A stretch of 64,000 bases of DNA from DATHTS01 sp965219305 (GCA_965219305.1 OZ244725.1:2542001-2606000), one strand, 5' to 3'. Counted from the stretch's first letter, positions 41,234 to 50,565 are shown. Translations and numbers: made by a program. Notes: a model not told the origin generated them from the letters alone.

Positions 41234-41614
41234 TTACTTAACTTCAACCTCAGCACCTGCTTCGGTCAATTTAGCTTTGATTTCTTCAGCTTCGTCTTTG
41301 GTTACGCCTTCTTTGACGGCTTTCGGTGCGCTGTCAACCAATTCCTTGGCTTCTTTCAAACCTAAACCGGAAACGATTTCACGAACCGCTTTGATGACGT
41401 TGATTTTTCCGCTTCCGGCTGAAGTCAAGATTACGTCGAACGAATCTTTTTCTTCTTCCGCCGCGGGTGCTGCGCCACCAGGTGCCGCCATCATCATCGG
41501 TGCTGCTGCTGCTGCCGCCGAAACGCCGAACGCTTCTTCGATGTCTTTAACCAATTCCGATACTTCTAAAAGCGGCATCTGTTTTAATGCCTCTACTATT
41601 TCTGCTCTATCCAT
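41234..41614 (-). CDS. rplL: Ribosomal protein bL12 (L7/L12)
   Basis: A 126-residue stalk protein that recruits translation GTPases. The N-terminal dimerisation part, the Ala/Gly/Pro hinge (AAAAAPMMMAAPGGAAPAAE) and the C-terminal domain (KINVIKAVREIVSGLGLKEA, AEEIKAKLTEAGAEVEVK) are all present. AGGAGGAAA precedes the ATG. It follows rplJ after 300 bases, an unusually long gap that contains a palindrome. Confidence 0.98.
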   Translation of the reverse strand: MDRAEIVEALKQMPLLEVSELVKDIEEAFGVSAAAAAAPMMMAAPGGAAPAAEEEKDSFDVILTSAGSGKINVIKAVREIVSGLGLKEAKELVDSAPKAVKEGVTKDEAEEIKAKLTEAGAEVEVK

Positions 41615-41808
41615 TTTATTATATTTCCTCCTAAAGGGTTCTTGTTTATTGTTTAATTGTTTGCCGCAATTGAACCCAACGGAATGTTCTGATTATTTTA
41701 GTTGCATCAGAAATAATCCAAACACCCGAGCCGTTTAAACGACCTGACATTATCGTTTGCCCGTTTTACCTTGAGTACGGCTTTTCGTTAGAAAACTTTT
41801 CGTTCAGA

Positions 41809-41895
41809 GTTCTAACTTTAGTTGGCTTTCTGCCGCGTTTCGCTGGCAGTTTTCGCAATACGCTTGCGCGAGTGCGAGCCAACTAAAGTTGGAAC
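41809..41895. repeat. rplJ-rplL intergenic palindrome
   Basis: Arms of 19 bases (41809-41827 and 41877-41895) with one mismatch around CAACTTTAGTTGGCT; the innermost 14 are perfect. This occupies most of the usable gap between rplJ and rplL; the rest of 41615-41914 shows no gene. It could stabilise or process the mRNA between the two stalk genes, which must be made in unequal amounts. Confidence 0.8.
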
Positions 41896-41914
41896 TCCAA
41901 ACTTAAAACTTTTT

Positions 41915-42622
41915 TTATTCTTCGGTTTTTTCTTCCGAATCTTCCGTCTTCGCCACGTCTGCATTTTCTGCTTCCGTTGGCGCGACTTCTGTTTCTGTCG
42001 TTTCTTCGCTAGTTTCAACTTTGGCTTCTTCCGGTTTCTCTTCCGTTGCCGCCGCAGTTTCAGTTGTTTCTTCTTTCGCTTCGGCTTCCGGTGCTTTTAA
42101 TTCACCTTTACCTTCGGCAATTTGACCTAAAACAACAGCCAGATCGCGCGGAATAGCACTTAATACTGTTGCCATACGTTGCGCCGGAGCGTTCATTACA
42201 TAAAGTAATTTGGCGATAAGTTCTTCTTTCGACGGCAGATCGGCGATTGCTTCCACTTGTGAAAAGTCAACCACTTTGCCTTCGACCATTCCGACTTTGA
42301 ACGTGTAATTATTTTTGTTTTCCTTGACGAATTTCGAGATCGTCTTGGAAAGATCAACCGGATCATTTTCCGTCCAGGCGATTGCCGACATTCCCTGAAA
42401 ATGTTCGCCCATTTCCGAATACGGCGAATCTTTGACCGCTAAACGGGCGATTGTGTTTTTTACGACTTGGTATTTTGCTCCCAATTCGCGCAGTTGACTG
42501 CGAAATTCCTGATCTTTTCCAACCGTCAAACCGCCGAAGGTAATCACCATCGCTGACTTCGCATCATTCAATTGCTTGGTCAGGGCTTCTAAATCTTTCT
42601 TTTTCTGTTCTCTTGACTTCAT
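41915..42622 (-). CDS. rplJ: Ribosomal protein uL10 with long acidic C-terminal extension
   Basis: A 235-residue protein that anchors L7/L12 dimers to the ribosome. Residues 1-174 are a normal L10 (MKSREQKKKDLEALTKQL, YQVVKNTIARLA, LLYVMNAPAQRMATVLSAIP). From about 175 comes a 60-residue tail made almost entirely of Glu, Thr, Ala, Lys and Pro. Usual L10 length is about 165-175. The tail follows the helix where L12 binds. GGGAGGAAA precedes the start, 19 bases after rplA. Confidence 0.96.
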   Translation of the reverse strand: MKSREQKKKDLEALTKQLNDAKSAMVITFGGLTVGKDQEFRSQLRELGAKYQVVKNTIARLAVKDSPYSEMGEHFQGMSAIAWTENDPVDLSKTISKFVKENKNNYTFKVGMVEGKVVDFSQVEAIADLPSKEELIAKLLYVMNAPAQRMATVLSAIPRDLAVVLGQIAEGKGELKAPEAEAKEETTETAAATEEKPEEAKVETSEETTETEVAPTEAENADVAKTEDSEEKTEE

Positions 42623-42641
42623 TTTATTTTCCTCCCGCTGT

Positions 42642-43346
42642 TTATGACTTGGCTAAAACCAAAGTCGCTTCATCAACCAAAACGCCCGGACTCATCGTCG
42701 CCGCCAGATTCACTTTTTTGACGTAACGACCTTTCGCAGTCAAAGGCTTCGCTTTGAGAACTGCAACAATAATTGTTTTAGTGTTTTGTAAAAGTTTCTC
42801 TTGATCAAAAGAAACCTTGCCGACGGGAGTGTGGATTACGCCGGTTTTATCAACACGATATTCGACTTTACCCGCTTTCGTCTCTTCGATGGCAGTTTTA
42901 ACGTCCTGCGTAACCGTTCCGGTTTTCGGATTCGGCATCAAACCGCGCGGTCCTAAAACTTTACCGAGTTGACCGACTTTGCTCATCATATCGGGCGTGG
43001 CGATAACCGAATCGAAATCAAGCCAACCGCCGCGAATCTTTTCGACCATATCGTCCGCGCCGACAAAATCCGCGCCCGCTTCTTCGGCTTCTCTCGCCTT
43101 ATCGCCTTGAGCGATAACGACGACGCGCTTTGCTTCGCCGCCCAGACCGTTCGGCAGAACAACCGTTCCGCGCACGAGCTGATCGGCTTTTCGCGGGTCA
43201 ACGCCGAGCCACATTGTCAACTCGACCGTTTCATCAAAATTTGCAAAAGCGATATTTTTGACTACTCCGACCGCTTCATTCAATTCGTATTTATTTTCCG
43301 GCTCGAACTTTTCCAGAGCCGCATTATATTTCTTGCCTCTTTTCAT
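42642..43346 (-). CDS. rplA: Ribosomal protein uL1
   Basis: About 234 residues starting MKRGKKYNAALEKF. I use ATG 43346 rather than 43364 because GGAGAT lies just upstream and L1 proteins start this way. Signature parts are KTGTVTQDV, PNPKTGTV and KANPLTAKG-like AKPLTAKGRYVKK. L1 binds 23S rRNA at the exit-side stalk and in many bacteria represses its own operon by binding the rplK leader. Confidence 0.97.
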   Translation of the reverse strand: MKRGKKYNAALEKFEPENKYELNEAVGVVKNIAFANFDETVELTMWLGVDPRKADQLVRGTVVLPNGLGGEAKRVVVIAQGDKAREAEEAGADFVGADDMVEKIRGGWLDFDSVIATPDMMSKVGQLGKVLGPRGLMPNPKTGTVTQDVKTAIEETKAGKVEYRVDKTGVIHTPVGKVSFDQEKLLQNTKTIIVAVLKAKPLTAKGRYVKKVNLAATMSPGVLVDEATLVLAKS

Positions 43347-43461
43347 TTTATCTCCAAGGTTCAAACGAAATGTTTTTAATTTGCGATCATCAAAACCGCT
43401 GCATTTCTCCCTTTGGTGAAAAATAAATTCAAAATCAGGAATTTACTCCTTAATTTTTCGT

Positions 43462-43890
43462 TTATCCTTCAACTGTCAATCCCATACTCTTCGCCGTTCC
43501 TTCGATCGTCTTCATCGCTGATTCAAGACTCGCCGTGTTCAGATCCGGCATTTTCTTCTTCGCTACTTCCTCAATTTGAGCGCGAGTGATCTTGCCGACT
43601 TTTTCACGATTCGATTGTCCCGAACCTTTCGCAATGCCCGAAGCCTTTCTCAAAAGATCAGCCGCCGGCGGCGTTTTCGTTTCAAACGTAAATGAACGAT
43701 CCGCGTAAACAGTAATAACGACCGGAACTTTCATATCCTTGTCGTCATTTTGAGTTCTGGCGTTAAACGCTTTACAGAACTCCATAATGTTCACGCCGTG
43801 TTGTCCGAGTGCCGGACCAATCGGCGGTGCCGGATTTGCCGCGCCCGCCGGAATTTGTAACTTAATATATCCTGATATTTTCTTTGCCAT
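43462..43890 (-). CDS. rplK: Ribosomal protein uL11
   Basis: A 142-residue protein at the GTPase-associated centre. It shows the Pro-rich N-terminal domain (LQIPAGAANPAPPIGPALGQ, VNIMEFCKAFNART) and the C-terminal rRNA-binding domain (ADRSFTFETKTPPAADLL). In this genome it does not follow nusG directly: three accessory genes intervene. A hairpin occurs just upstream of its start. Confidence 0.97.
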   Translation of the reverse strand: MAKKISGYIKLQIPAGAANPAPPIGPALGQHGVNIMEFCKAFNARTQNDDKDMKVPVVITVYADRSFTFETKTPPAADLLRKASGIAKGSGQSNREKVGKITRAQIEEVAKKKMPDLNTASLESAMKTIEGTAKSMGLTVEG

Positions 43891-43905
43891 TTTTTTGATT
43901 TACGA

Positions 43906-43938
43906 TTTCAAACTGTGTAAATTTTCACAAGTTTGAAA
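43906..43938 (-). promoter_or_regulatory. Leader hairpin upstream of rplK
   Basis: Inverted repeat TTTCAAACTGTG-N8-CACAAGTTTGAAA (one bulge), 16 bases before the rplK ATG. It could be the site for L1 feedback control or a ribosome-access switch. The element is visible; its role is inference. Confidence 0.45.
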
Positions 43939-44015
43939 ATGTCCTCTTTATTTTATTTTTAATTAAAATGTTTGTGTTCTCCACAGACATAATATTCCTG
44001 CTAATTAGCAAGTTG

Positions 44016-44675
44016 TTATTTATTTCGCTCCGCCGATGCGTAATTAAGTCTTAAAAGTCTTGAAATTGCCGGATCGCCTTTATAATCGCGCCGATTTTTA
44101 TCCAACTTAATATACAATCGTATTTTCCAAATCCCTACGGTAAAACCGTTGCAATCAGGGCAAATCCCGCCGTCATAATCAAGCCACGCGCCTTTCGGGA
44201 GTTTTCCGGTTTCGGCAATTTGGCTAAATTCTTGACATATATTTTTATCAAACGGCTTTGTTTGAAATTCTTCGACATCTTCAGCACAATCCCAACTTGC
44301 AACCGCCCCTACAATTTCTTCCGGGCGCAAAGGAGATTGTGTTTTGCCAACTTTACTACATTGTGCCAGACGATTAAAAAATTCTACTGCTTCATCCAAA
44401 GCAACGGCTTTTGGGTAACCTGCATTTTGCAACTCGTAAAACTGTTTATAATCAGGCTTTTCACTATCATATTCACCAAAAAAGCGACACGGATCATCAA
44501 TACCATCAAAGATTTTAGAACCTGATTCTGATTTTTGTCGGTTTGATGTATTGTCCGTCTTGTTGCTTGATTGAGCATTTATTTTTTGTTCAGACGAACT
44601 GCAAGCAAAGCACCAAAAGCAAACGGCTAAAACTATTGTCAAATATATCGGATATAAAGTAATTTTATTGTTCAT
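44016..44675 (-). CDS. Putative lipoprotein, possible immunity partner of the adjacent amidase
   Basis: A 219-residue protein with a hydrophobic N-terminal segment and a plausible lipobox CFAC, which would put lipidated Cys25 at the mature end. The mature part has several cysteines (EFQTKPFDKNICQEF, DYDGGICPDCNGF) and no recognised domain. It lies 51 bases after the amidase gene on the same strand. Periplasmic or lipid-anchored immunity proteins next to cytoplasmically made papain-like amidases are a known arrangement, so that role is suggested by position only. Base composition is more AT-rich than the ribosomal genes on either side. Confidence 0.6.
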   Translation of the reverse strand: MNNKITLYPIYLTIVLAVCFWCFACSSSEQKINAQSSNKTDNTSNRQKSESGSKIFDGIDDPCRFFGEYDSEKPDYKQFYELQNAGYPKAVALDEAVEFFNRLAQCSKVGKTQSPLRPEEIVGAVASWDCAEDVEEFQTKPFDKNICQEFSQIAETGKLPKGAWLDYDGGICPDCNGFTVGIWKIRLYIKLDKNRRDYKGDPAISRLLRLNYASAERNK

Positions 44676-44726
44676 CAGGTAAATCTCGACTCTAAAATCA
44701 AAAAATTAAACTTCTGCTTGCTAAAA

Positions 44727-45170
44727 TCAAGGCAAGGTATAAACAAGCGAAAAGGCATTTGCATTATTACTTCTGTCAGACATTCCTTCTTTAGCAACAA
44801 TTTTCCGCTTACCCGGCTTTCTACCATTCCATTGATCAATGACTTCAATATACTCTTTAGTTTGCGAAAGATAAATTGCAACGTGATTGCCGTGTGCATT
44901 GCTCGGATAAAGTCCGTCAATAAAGGTAGCAATAACCGCTCCTTTCGGAATGGCAAATCTTTCTCCATTAACGATAAGATTTCCCCCAAACACCTTTTCG
45001 CCTTCACGCCAAGTTTTAGTTAGCGGCATTCCAAGCGTTTCTTGAGCTAAAGCTACACATTCGGAACTTCTTGTTTTTAATCCCAGTAAGTTTTCGGGAA
45101 CATTAATAACCCACGGACCATATCCTTTTCCATCTGAACAATACCAAAACCCACCCCATTTATTAGGCAT
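44727..45170 (-). CDS. BPSL0067-like papain-fold (NlpC/P60-type) amidase
   Basis: A 147-residue protein with no signal peptide. It has the order SSECVALAQ, WREGEKVFGGN, GAVIATFIDGLYP, GNHVAIYLSQ, VIDQW, giving a Cys38-His96-Asp112 triad of the papain/NlpC type. This matches my memory of the BPSL0067 family, whose members are peptidoglycan amidases often delivered as interbacterial effectors. No type VI secretion gene is in the window, so delivery is unknown. AGGAGG lies 8 bases before the ATG. It is inserted between nusG and rplK with a lipoprotein gene and a MazE-like gene. Confidence 0.72.
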   Translation of the reverse strand: MPNKWGGFWYCSDGKGYGPWVINVPENLLGLKTRSSECVALAQETLGMPLTKTWREGEKVFGGNLIVNGERFAIPKGAVIATFIDGLYPSNAHGNHVAIYLSQTKEYIEVIDQWNGRKPGKRKIVAKEGMSDRSNNANAFSLVYTLP

Positions 45171-45251
45171 TTTCTTTTCCTCCTACTTAATAAAAATAAG
45201 ACATTTAGATAAACAAAGCAATTTGTTATTCCAAATCGGCAAACTCACTCC

Positions 45252-45485
45252 TTAACTGCTCGGGTTTTGCTTGTTTTCCGCGTCAACCAATCTATCATCG
45301 CCGTTTGCCGCCATTGATTGAAAAGCCGCATCCCAACCGTCGTGTGATTTCCGCACCGAACTGATAATAATTTGACAGTCAAACGCTTCGATTTCGACCT
45401 CATCGGCTAGACGACTCTGCTCAAGCAACGATTTGGGAATAAGAACTCCAAGCGAATCACCGATTTTTTCTATGCGTGTTCTCAT
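45252..45485 (-). CDS. AbrB/MazE-type antitoxin-like protein without a toxin gene
   Basis: A 77-residue protein. The swapped-hairpin DNA-binding domain is seen in RTRIEKIGDSLGVLIPKSLLEQ and DEVEIEAFDCQIIIS. The second half (WDAAFQSMAANGDDRLVD) is the usual MazE tail that wraps a MazF-type toxin. No toxin follows: only 81 bases separate it from the amidase gene. It lies 65 bases after nusG on the same strand, with AGAGGT upstream of the start. It may be a remnant, a trans-acting antitoxin, or a local regulator. Confidence 0.75.
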   Translation of the reverse strand: MRTRIEKIGDSLGVLIPKSLLEQSRLADEVEIEAFDCQIIISSVRKSHDGWDAAFQSMAANGDDRLVDAENKQNPSS

Positions 45486-45550
45486 AATAACTTAAACCTC
45501 TTTTATCAAAGAACTTTTCAAGCCGTTTCAAAAAGAAACAGCCGAACAAT

Positions 45551-46111
45551 CTATTCTTCCTCAGCAAACGTAACCTTCTCGACATCGAGAAAATTGAGTT
45601 CGACCGGAGTTGAACGCCCGAAAATCGTAACATTGACTTTGAGCGTCGTTTTTTCTTCGTTGACTTCTTCGACCTTTCCGGTAAAACTCGCAAACGGTCC
45701 CGATTTGATGCGGACGACTTCGCCGACTTCGTAAGAAAACTTCGGTTTCGGTTTCTCCGCCGCAATCTCGACGTTGTGGACGATTTGGTCAACTTCCGTC
45801 TGTGTCAGCGGTGTCGGATTTTTTCCGCCTAAAAACCCCGTAACTTTCGGTGTGGATTTTATCGCGTGAAACACATTGTCGGGAACCTTCGCGTTGTCGT
45901 TACACTCAATTTCCACCAAAACGTAGCCAGGATAAAACATACGCTGGGTTTCGATGCGCTTGTTTCCGCGCATTTCGACCACCGTTTCCTTCGGTAACAA
46001 GACTTCGGTTATCAATTCTCCCAATTCCAAATCTCTGATTCGGGCATTAAGACTTTCGACAACTTTGTTTTCGTGTCCTGAATATGTATGTATGAAATAC
46101 CACTGCTTCAT
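45551..46111 (-). CDS. nusG: Transcription termination/antitermination factor NusG
   Basis: A 186-residue protein that binds RNA polymerase and links it to Rho or the ribosome. The NGN domain (KQWYFIHTYSGHENKVVESL, FYPGYVLVEIE, VTGFLGG) and the C-terminal KOW domain (GEVVRIKSGPFASFTGKVEEV, VEKV) are complete. It follows secE after 3 bases, the standard arrangement. Confidence 0.97.
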   Translation of the reverse strand: MKQWYFIHTYSGHENKVVESLNARIRDLELGELITEVLLPKETVVEMRGNKRIETQRMFYPGYVLVEIECNDNAKVPDNVFHAIKSTPKVTGFLGGKNPTPLTQTEVDQIVHNVEIAAEKPKPKFSYEVGEVVRIKSGPFASFTGKVEEVNEEKTTLKVNVTIFGRSTPVELNFLDVEKVTFAEEE

Positions 46112-46114
46112 TTT

Positions 46115-46351
46115 TTATAATCCGGCGATTTTGTTGACTGTCCAAGTTAAGCCTTCCAAAATATAGACCCAACCTTTGTCAACTAAAAATAAATATAACG
46201 TAAAAAAGATAACGAAAGCGATCGTTATAAGTGTCGTGTTGCGAACATCTTCGCCCGACGGAAACGAAGTCTTCTTCATTTCATCGCGCGTATTTGCAAC
46301 AAATTCGCCGACGCTTTCTTTATTATTCTGTGTCTCAATTGCTTCTGACAT
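46115..46351 (-). CDS. secE: Preprotein translocase subunit SecE
   Basis: A 78-residue single-span SecE. It has an amphipathic FVANTRDEMKKTSFPSGEDV stretch followed by one transmembrane helix (TTLITIAFVIFFTLYLFLVD). It clamps SecY in the translocon. It lies directly upstream of nusG and downstream of tRNA-Trp. Confidence 0.95.
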   Translation of the reverse strand: MSEAIETQNNKESVGEFVANTRDEMKKTSFPSGEDVRNTTLITIAFVIFFTLYLFLVDKGWVYILEGLTWTVNKIAGL

Positions 46352-46378
46352 TTTATTTCCTCAGCTACTGATTTTCGA

Positions 46379-46454
46379 TGGCAGGGGTATCAGGACTCGA
46401 ACCCGAACTTGCGGTTTTGGAGACCGTCGTGCTAACCATTGACACTATACCCCT
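46379..46454 (-). tRNA. tRNA-Trp (anticodon CCA)
   Basis: 76 bases including an encoded 3' CCA. Acceptor AGGGGTA pairs with TACCCCT, the anticodon loop is CTCCAAA, and the T arm contains GGTTCGAGTCC. It sits between rpmG and secE, as in many bacteria. Confidence 0.95.
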
Positions 46455-46528
46455 AAACTGATTTTGAATTTACTTTGATTGTGGATTTAATTTTTTCCAA
46501 AATCCGCCAATCTCAAATCGAAAACCGC

Positions 46529-46681
46529 TTATTTGTTTTCCCGATGTACGGTGTGGCAACGGCAACGATTGCAAAACTTTTTAAACTCCAACCGATCCGG
46601 CGTAGTTTTTTTGTTTTTCGTCGTTACGTAATTGCGCTCTTTGCAATCGGTGCATTGTAAAATTACATTATCTCTCGGCAT
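46529..46681 (-). CDS. rpmG: Ribosomal protein bL33
   Basis: A 50-residue protein, MPRDNVILQCTDCKERNYVT at its start. The two CxxC pairs (Cys10/13 and Cys37/40) are the zinc-binding form of L33. AGGAAT precedes the ATG. It lies between tuf and tRNA-Trp in the conserved tuf-rpmG-secE-nusG order. Confidence 0.95.
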   Translation of the reverse strand: MPRDNVILQCTDCKERNYVTTKNKKTTPDRLEFKKFCNRCRCHTVHRENK

Positions 46682-46710
46682 AATTTTTATTCCTCGATTA
46701 GTTGTTAATA

Positions 46711-46766
46711 GTTAGCGGTTAGTTGTTCGCCGTTTATAATATAACGACTAACAACTAACCGCTAAC
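46711..46766. repeat. tuf-rpmG intergenic palindrome
   Basis: Perfect 17-bp arms GTTAGCGGTTAGTTGTT (46711-46727) and complement (46750-46766) around a 22-base loop. Simple repeats of TTAG/CTAAC extend outward on both sides. It may act as a terminator or processing hairpin after tuf. Confidence 0.8.
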
Positions 46767-46781
46767 CGCTAACTAATTTCT

Positions 46782-47969
<1,188 letters not shown>

Positions 47970-48014
47970 TTTTTATATCCTCGAATAAATATCTTTATAA
48001 TTGTAATCAGCTAA

Positions 48015-48089
<75 letters not shown>

Positions 48090-48116
48090 ATTCTGTATAA
48101 GTAAAACGCAAAAAAT

Positions 48117-48191
48117 TGGAGCGGGAGACGAGGGTCGAACTCGCGACATTCAGCTTGGAAGGCTGACGCTCTACCACTGAGCTACTCCCGC
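48117..48191 (-). tRNA. tRNA-Gly (anticodon TCC)
   Basis: 75 bases with encoded CCA. Acceptor GCGGGAG/CTCCCGC, anticodon loop CTTCCAA, T loop AGTTCGACCCT. Confidence 0.95.
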
Positions 48192-48211
48192 TCACTCGAT
48201 TTTGGATCGTA

Positions 48212-48268
48212 GATTTCGGATTTGAGACTTAATAAAATCCCGAAATCCGAAATCGCAAATCCGAAATC
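48212..48268. repeat. Palindrome between tRNA-Gly and tRNA-Tyr
   Basis: Perfect 13-bp arms GATTTCGGATTTG and CAAATCCGAAATC with related words (CGATTTTGGAT, CCCGAAATCCG) around them. Same style as the rpoB-rpoC element. In the tRNA precursor the hairpin could be a processing signal. Confidence 0.75.
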
Positions 48269-48272
48269 GGTA

Positions 48273-48355
48273 TGCAAGGGGTAGGATTTGAACCTACGTA
48301 GGATTTCTCCGTCGGATTTACAGTCCGATGCCTTTAACCACTCGACCACCCTTGC
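48273..48355 (-). tRNA. tRNA-Tyr (anticodon GTA), CCA not encoded
   Basis: 83 bases with the long variable arm of class II tRNAs. Acceptor GCAAGGG/CCCTTGC, anticodon loop CTGTAAA. The sequence after the discriminator A is TACC, so CCA must be added by nucleotidyltransferase, unlike the other three tRNAs here. Confidence 0.94.
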
Positions 48356-48475
48356 AAAACTTTTCAAATATCTTCTTACAGAATAAAAATGCTATTAGCT
48401 TTTTACGGCTAAATAGCAAATTTTACATACTACCCAAGTTTAATCTAACTTGCAAGTCAGGGCAACAATAATAGT

Positions 48476-49408
48476 CTATTTATCTTCAATTTTCTTAAAA
48501 CTATTTACATCTTTAGCTCGCGGGTGAAATTTTTCGTAAGTTTTCCGCAAATGAGTGTCGGTAATATGCGTATAAATCTGCGTCGTCGAAATATCTGCGT
48601 GTCCGAGCATCTGTTGGACAGAACGCACGTCCGCCGAATTTTGAATCAGATGCGTCGCAAAAGAATGTCTTAAAGTGTGCGGCGAAACGTCCTGCAAACC
48701 GCATTTTTCCGCATATTCTTTTACAAATTTAAAAATTATCTGCCGATTGATCGAATTTCCCAAAATGCTGACAAAAAGATTATTTATCTCGATATTTTCT
48801 TTTTTCCGCCGCACGACCAAATAATTTTTCAACCATTCCGTCGCACTTTTCCCGACCGGAACCTTCCGCATTTTATTTCCCTTTCCCGTGCAGGTTAAAA
48901 TTCCGAGATCAATTTCGATGTCGCCCAATTTCAAATCAACAACTTCCGAAACTCTCAAACCGCACGCATACATCAATTCCAATATTGCGCGATCGCGCAG
49001 ACCGATTTCCTGAGAAACGTCCGGCGCGCATAGAAGTTGTTCGATTTCCGCCTGATTCAAAAACTTCGGCAAGTAAAAACCTTTCGATGGAGCGATTAAA
49101 TCTTCTGCCGGATTTTTTTTGATATGCCCATCAAACATCAGAAATTTGTAAAATCCGCGCAAAGCACTTGTCAAACGCCGTTTTGAATTCTCAGAAAGTT
49201 TCTCGTCAGAAAGATCAATCAACCATTCGCGCAGATTCTTTTTATCGAGCTTTACAATTTCGAGATTATTTTTCTCCGCCCAATTTTCGAGTTTGTTCAA
49301 ATCTCTCTTATAACTCTCGACGGAATTTTTCGCCAAGCCTTTTTCGACCTGCAAATACAAAAGATATTCACGAACAAAATCACGTTTTTTTAAAATCTCG
49401 TCAGGCAT
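48476..49408 (-). CDS. xerD: Tyrosine recombinase XerC/XerD
   Basis: A 310-residue site-specific recombinase that resolves chromosome dimers at dif. The N-terminal SAM-like DNA-binding domain (about 1-105) and catalytic domain are complete: Arg152 in CGLRVSE, His244 and Arg247 in HTLRHSFATHL, His270 in MLGHADISTTQIY, nucleophile Tyr279. It resembles XerD slightly more than XerC. No integrase-type accessory genes or attachment sites are nearby, so it is treated as housekeeping. It is upstream of the tRNA cluster on the same strand. Confidence 0.9.
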   Translation of the reverse strand: MPDEILKKRDFVREYLLYLQVEKGLAKNSVESYKRDLNKLENWAEKNNLEIVKLDKKNLREWLIDLSDEKLSENSKRRLTSALRGFYKFLMFDGHIKKNPAEDLIAPSKGFYLPKFLNQAEIEQLLCAPDVSQEIGLRDRAILELMYACGLRVSEVVDLKLGDIEIDLGILTCTGKGNKMRKVPVGKSATEWLKNYLVVRRKKENIEINNLFVSILGNSINRQIIFKFVKEYAEKCGLQDVSPHTLRHSFATHLIQNSADVRSVQQMLGHADISTTQIYTHITDTHLRKTYEKFHPRAKDVNSFKKIEDK

Positions 49409-49443
49409 TTTTTATTGATAAAAAGAAATTTGGTTAATCAAAG

Positions 49444-49475
49444 AAAGGCGCAAGTTGCCGAGAACCTGCGCCTTT
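49444..49475 (-). terminator. Terminator after the GT4 glycosyltransferase gene
   Basis: Stem AAAGGCGCA / TGCGCCTTT with a 14-base loop, 50 bases beyond the gene end and ahead of xerD. Confidence 0.75.
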
Positions 49476-49524
49476 ATAATATGTAAATCAGTCATTAAAA
49501 GCAAGAAATTATTTTTCGGTTAAA

Positions 49525-50565
49525 TTATCGCACGATGTTTTCGTAGATTTTTATTATTTCGATTATATTTCTATTATCATCAGACTTTTCACTTTTGATA
49601 TTTCCGTCGGATTCTGCAATTTGCTGAATTTTATTTATTAAAGAACCGGCATCACCGATGGGAATTTTATAAACACCGTCCGGGCGCATACCGTTTTCCG
49701 TAGCAATTACGGGCGTTTCCAAAAATAAAGCCTCACGAACTGCAATCGCATCGCCGTCAAATTTAGTCGTGCGAAGCAAAATGTCGGCTTCATTTATCAG
49801 ATGAAGCGTAATTTTATGCTCGACATCGCCCGCCAATAAAATTTTGTCGGCGTAAGATTTTCCCGCGATATGCTTTTTCAGATCATCTTCCAAACTTCCT
49901 GAACCGACGATCAGCAAACCCGCGTCCGGCAATTTTTCCAGAACCTTTTCGAGCGCATTAATCTGCATAAAAAGATCATAAGTGTCTTCCAAAAGACAAA
50001 CCGTCAGCAGAAACGGCGAAGATTTTTCGATAAATTTTTGAAATTTGCCGGGAATTTTTACATTTTTATCGGGAATTTTGTGGACGAACGGGTAAATCAC
50101 GCTGATTTTTTTATCATTAACTCCGTAGTTTTTAAAAACTTTGGCAATCAGCGGATTAACGGCGATGATATGTTCAAATTGCCGAAAGATCGTACCGCGA
50201 ATCGAATTTTTACGAGCCGATTTCCCTTCTTTTGATTCAGGATAACCGCCGGAATGAACACTTAAAGCAGATTTCCCTTTTCCGAAAAAAGCGCAGACGG
50301 CGATTAAACCTAAAACTCGTTTGGTAATCTCACCGCCGACGTGAAGATGTAGAATATCGTAATCTAAACGCTTTAAAAGTTTTATTAAATCTTTTGGCGA
50401 AGACGGATGGTAAACATTCTTCTCATCAAGAATTTTCGTGCTTTTTGAAGTCGCAATGATCGAACATTGATGCCCGTTTTTCTGCAATTCGTCACGAATC
50501 GCCAGCATATTGCGATTGATTCCGCCTTCGGGCGGCGGATATGGTCCGAGCTGCAAAACGTGCAT
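49525..50565 (-). CDS. Glycosyltransferase, GT4-like
   Basis: About 346 residues from MHVLQLGPYPPPEGGINR, the usual GT-B start with a Gly-rich loop. An upstream ATG at 50610 would add 15 residues; neither has a good ribosome site. The C-terminal domain has ILLAGDVEH...EADILLRTTKFDGDAIAVREALFLETPVIATENG with the E-x7-E type nucleotide-sugar motif. It should transfer a sugar from an activated donor in the cytoplasm, probably for an exopolysaccharide given the next genes. Donor and acceptor are unknown. Confidence 0.85.
   Translation of the reverse strand: MHVLQLGPYPPPEGGINRNMLAIRDELQKNGHQCSIIATSKSTKILDEKNVYHPSSPKDLIKLLKRLDYDILHLHVGGEITKRVLGLIAVCAFFGKGKSALSVHSGGYPESKEGKSARKNSIRGTIFRQFEHIIAVNPLIAKVFKNYGVNDKKISVIYPFVHKIPDKNVKIPGKFQKFIEKSSPFLLTVCLLEDTYDLFMQINALEKVLEKLPDAGLLIVGSGSLEDDLKKHIAGKSYADKILLAGDVEHKITLHLINEADILLRTTKFDGDAIAVREALFLETPVIATENGMRPDGVYKIPIGDAGSLINKIQQIAESDGNIKSEKSDDNRNIIEIIKIYENIVR

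Noticed and set aside
45171..45251. A hidden toxin gene beside the MazE-like protein
   Set aside because: Only 81 bases are available and no reading frame there could encode a MazF-type protein of about 110 residues.
46475..46660. Rightward open frame of 61 codons
   Set aside because: It overlaps rpmG on the other strand, and L33 with its four zinc cysteines is unmistakable.
48476..49408. The tyrosine recombinase next to tRNA genes as an integrative-element integrase
   Set aside because: The sequence and 310-residue length fit housekeeping XerC/D; no duplicated tRNA 3' end or mobile cargo is seen, and the flanking genes are core or polysaccharide genes.
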